Shown here: piece after piece, positions 12,502 to 13,730 of the stretch
How the letters are laid out: each line of letters begins with the position of its first letter
How positions within the stretch are numbered: position 1 is the stretch's first letter
Assembly: GCA_002352375.1 (NCBI GenBank)
Contig: DEIH01000087.1
Location: 18,561-32,290 of the forward strand
DNA from: Spirochaeta sp. UBA2779
GTDB lineage: Bacteria; Spirochaetota; Spirochaetia; DSM-2461
Direction of reading: 5' to 3'
DNA: 13,730 nucleotides
Position numbers and translations under genes: made by a program
The notes under the pieces: generated by a model
What the model was told of the DNA's origin: nothing
The model's input: the letters and a program-made list of their open reading frames with translations, nothing else
The model's database searches: none

Positions 12502-13730
12502 GTGATAATCAGGCTCCAGTTTCCGGCCTTGCGGATTACAAATACGGATTTGCCTATCCGGACCAATCGGTATTCAAGCCCGGTAAGGGTTTAAGTGAAG
12601 AGGTTGTTCGGGCCATCAGCACCCAGAAGAGAGAACCTGAGTGGATGCTGGAGATTCGCCTTCGGGCTCTGCGGGCCTTCTATCGCAAACCGATGCCCAA
12701 CTGGGGTGCCGGACTCGGCAATATAGACTTTGAGGATATCTATTACTATGCCAAACCTACAGAGTCAGTAGTGAAAAACTGGGAAGATCTCCCTGAAGAT
12801 ATTTTGAAAACCTACGACCGTCTGGGGCTCCCGGAGGCCGAAAAGAAATTCCTGGCTGGCGTGGGAGCTCAGTATGATTCGGAAGTGGTGTATCACTCCA
12901 TACAGGAGGATCTGAAATCTCAGGGTGTACTTTTTCTTTCTCCGGAACAAGCCCTGGAGGAACATCCCGACATAGTACAAAAATACTTCGGTACAATCAT
13001 TCCCTTTAACGACAACAAATTCGCTGCTTTAAATACGGCTGTCTGGTCCGGAGGGAGCTTCATTTACGTACCACCTAACATCAATGTGGAGATTCCGCTT
13101 CAGGCCTATTTTCGAATTAATTCGGAGAACTTTGGTCAGTTTGAACGAACCCTCATCATCGTTGATGAGAACAGTTTTGTTCATTATATCGAGGGCTGTA
13201 CCGCGCCGGTTTATACCACCGATTCCCTGCACAGCGCCGTTGTTGAAATTGTGGCTGAAAAAGGGGCCAGGGTGAGATATTCAACCATACAGAACTGGTC
13301 TGGAGATATTTTCAATCTGGTAACCAAACGGGCTGTTGCAAAGGAAAATGCCACTGTGGAATGGGTGGACGGCAATATCGGCTCCAAGCGGACGATGAAG
13401 TATCCTGCCGTCTGGCTTATGGGAGAGGGTGCCCATGGGGAAGTTCTCTCCATTGCTTTCGGCGGCAAAGATCAGGAACAGGATACCGGAGGAAAAATTG
13501 TTCATAACGCCTCCAATACCAGCAGTATCATCACCAGCAAATCCATCAGCAAAGATGGGGGGACTGCAACATACCGGGGACTGATAAAAGTGGCCGAAGG
13601 TTTACATGATGTGAAAAGCCATGTGGTTTGTGATGCTCTGATACTGGATGAGAAATCAATCAGTAAAACATTTCCTTACATGGAAGTGGAATCAGACGAT
13701 GTTTCGGTGGAACATGAAGCCAGAGTGAGC
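12498..13730 (+). CDS. sufB: Fe-S cluster scaffold protein SufB (3' partial)
   Basis: SufB is the main scaffold subunit on which the SUF machine builds iron-sulfur clusters, together with SufC and SufD. The open frame runs from ATG 12498, which overlaps the sufC stop by 4 bases, to the window end: 411 codons of an expected 465-470, so the last 55-60 residues lie outside. Landmarks are YGFAYPDQSVFKPGKGLSE near the N-terminus, VWSGGSFIYVPP, HYIEGCTAP with the conserved scaffold cysteine C234 (C254 of E. coli SufB by alignment from memory), VRYSTIQNW, and HNASNTSS followed by TFPYMEVESDD and VEHEARVS. E. coli C405 is replaced by valine in YMEVESDD, as in other non-enterobacterial SufB proteins. 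SufD, SufS and SufU would be expected just downstream. Confidence 0.97.
   Translation, partial: MSDNQAPVSGLADYKYGFAYPDQSVFKPGKGLSEEVVRAISTQKREPEWMLEIRLRALRAFYRKPMPNWGAGLGNIDFEDIYYYAKPTESVVKNWEDLPEDILKTYDRLGLPEAEKKFLAGVGAQYDSEVVYHSIQEDLKSQGVLFLSPEQALEEHPDIVQKYFGTIIPFNDNKFAALNTAVWSGGSFIYVPPNINVEIPLQAYFRINSENFGQFERTLIIVDENSFVHYIEGCTAPVYTTDSLHSAVVEIVAEKGARVRYSTIQNWSGDIFNLVTKRAVAKENATVEWVDGNIGSKRTMKYPAVWLMGEGAHGEVLSIAFGGKDQEQDTGGKIVHNASNTSSIITSKSISKDGGTATYRGLIKVAEGLHDVKSHVVCDALILDEKSISKTFPYMEVESDDVSVEHEARVS

Noticed and set aside
1..13730. Mobile elements, CRISPR arrays, toxin-antitoxin or phage-defence genes
   Set aside because: No transposase, integrase, direct-repeat array or defence-type motif was seen on either strand; apart from the tRNA-like hairpin there is no sign of insertion.

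Overview
The window is about 13.7 kb of densely packed bacterial chromosome with roughly balanced base composition (judged by eye). It holds fourteen genes, the first and last cut by the window edges. No mobile element, CRISPR array, rRNA or complete tRNA was seen. The gene set (PdxS/PdxT pathway for PLP, SLC23-like nucleobase permease, GH114 and CapA proteins, Rrf2-led suf operon) would suit an anaerobic or facultative environmental bacterium. A free-living spirochaete is my best guess, but this is a low-confidence inference from gene content only.

Layout. (1) 1-780: 3' part of a RarD-like EamA transporter. (2) 850-2370: pdxS-pdxT, the two subunits of the glutamine-dependent pyridoxal 5'-phosphate synthase. 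(3) 2566-7688: a nucleobase/hydantoin catabolic block on the + strand: an NCS2 permease with its own promoter and a symmetric element; two tandem hairpins, the second resembling the 3' end of a tRNA; two small overlapping membrane-protein genes of unknown function; a dihydropyrimidinase/hydantoinase; and a zinc-dependent N-carbamoyl-amino-acid/beta-ureidopropionase-like hydrolase. A clear intrinsic terminator follows at 7707-7739. (4) 7754-10808: a CE7 acetyl-esterase, a secreted GH114-type protein, and on the - strand a CapA-family protein whose 3' end overlaps the GH114 gene. These look related to extracellular carbohydrate or capsule handling. (5) 10960-13730: an Rrf2-family regulator with a strong palindrome over its own promoter start region, then sufT-like (MIP18/DUF59), sufC and a 3'-truncated sufB. 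This is the start of a SUF iron-sulfur cluster assembly operon.

How the genes fit together. The permease would import a uracil-, xanthine- or hydantoin-like ring. The dihydropyrimidinase would open the saturated ring to an N-carbamoyl amino acid, and the M20-type hydrolase would release CO2, ammonia and the (beta-)amino acid. No dihydropyrimidine dehydrogenase is present, so either the substrate enters already reduced (hydantoin or dihydropyrimidine) or the first step is encoded elsewhere. In the suf block the Rrf2 protein carries three cysteines suited to a cluster and probably represses its own operon through the palindrome, linking cluster status to SufBC production.

The most unusual items are the tRNA-3'-end-like hairpin between the permease and the small membrane genes, the active-site substitutions in the permease (Q34 where the family has His) and in the M20 hydrolase (Q238 where the family has His), the unknown small membrane pair embedded in the catabolic block, and the well-formed Rrf2 operator. 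I found no clearly new multi-gene system.
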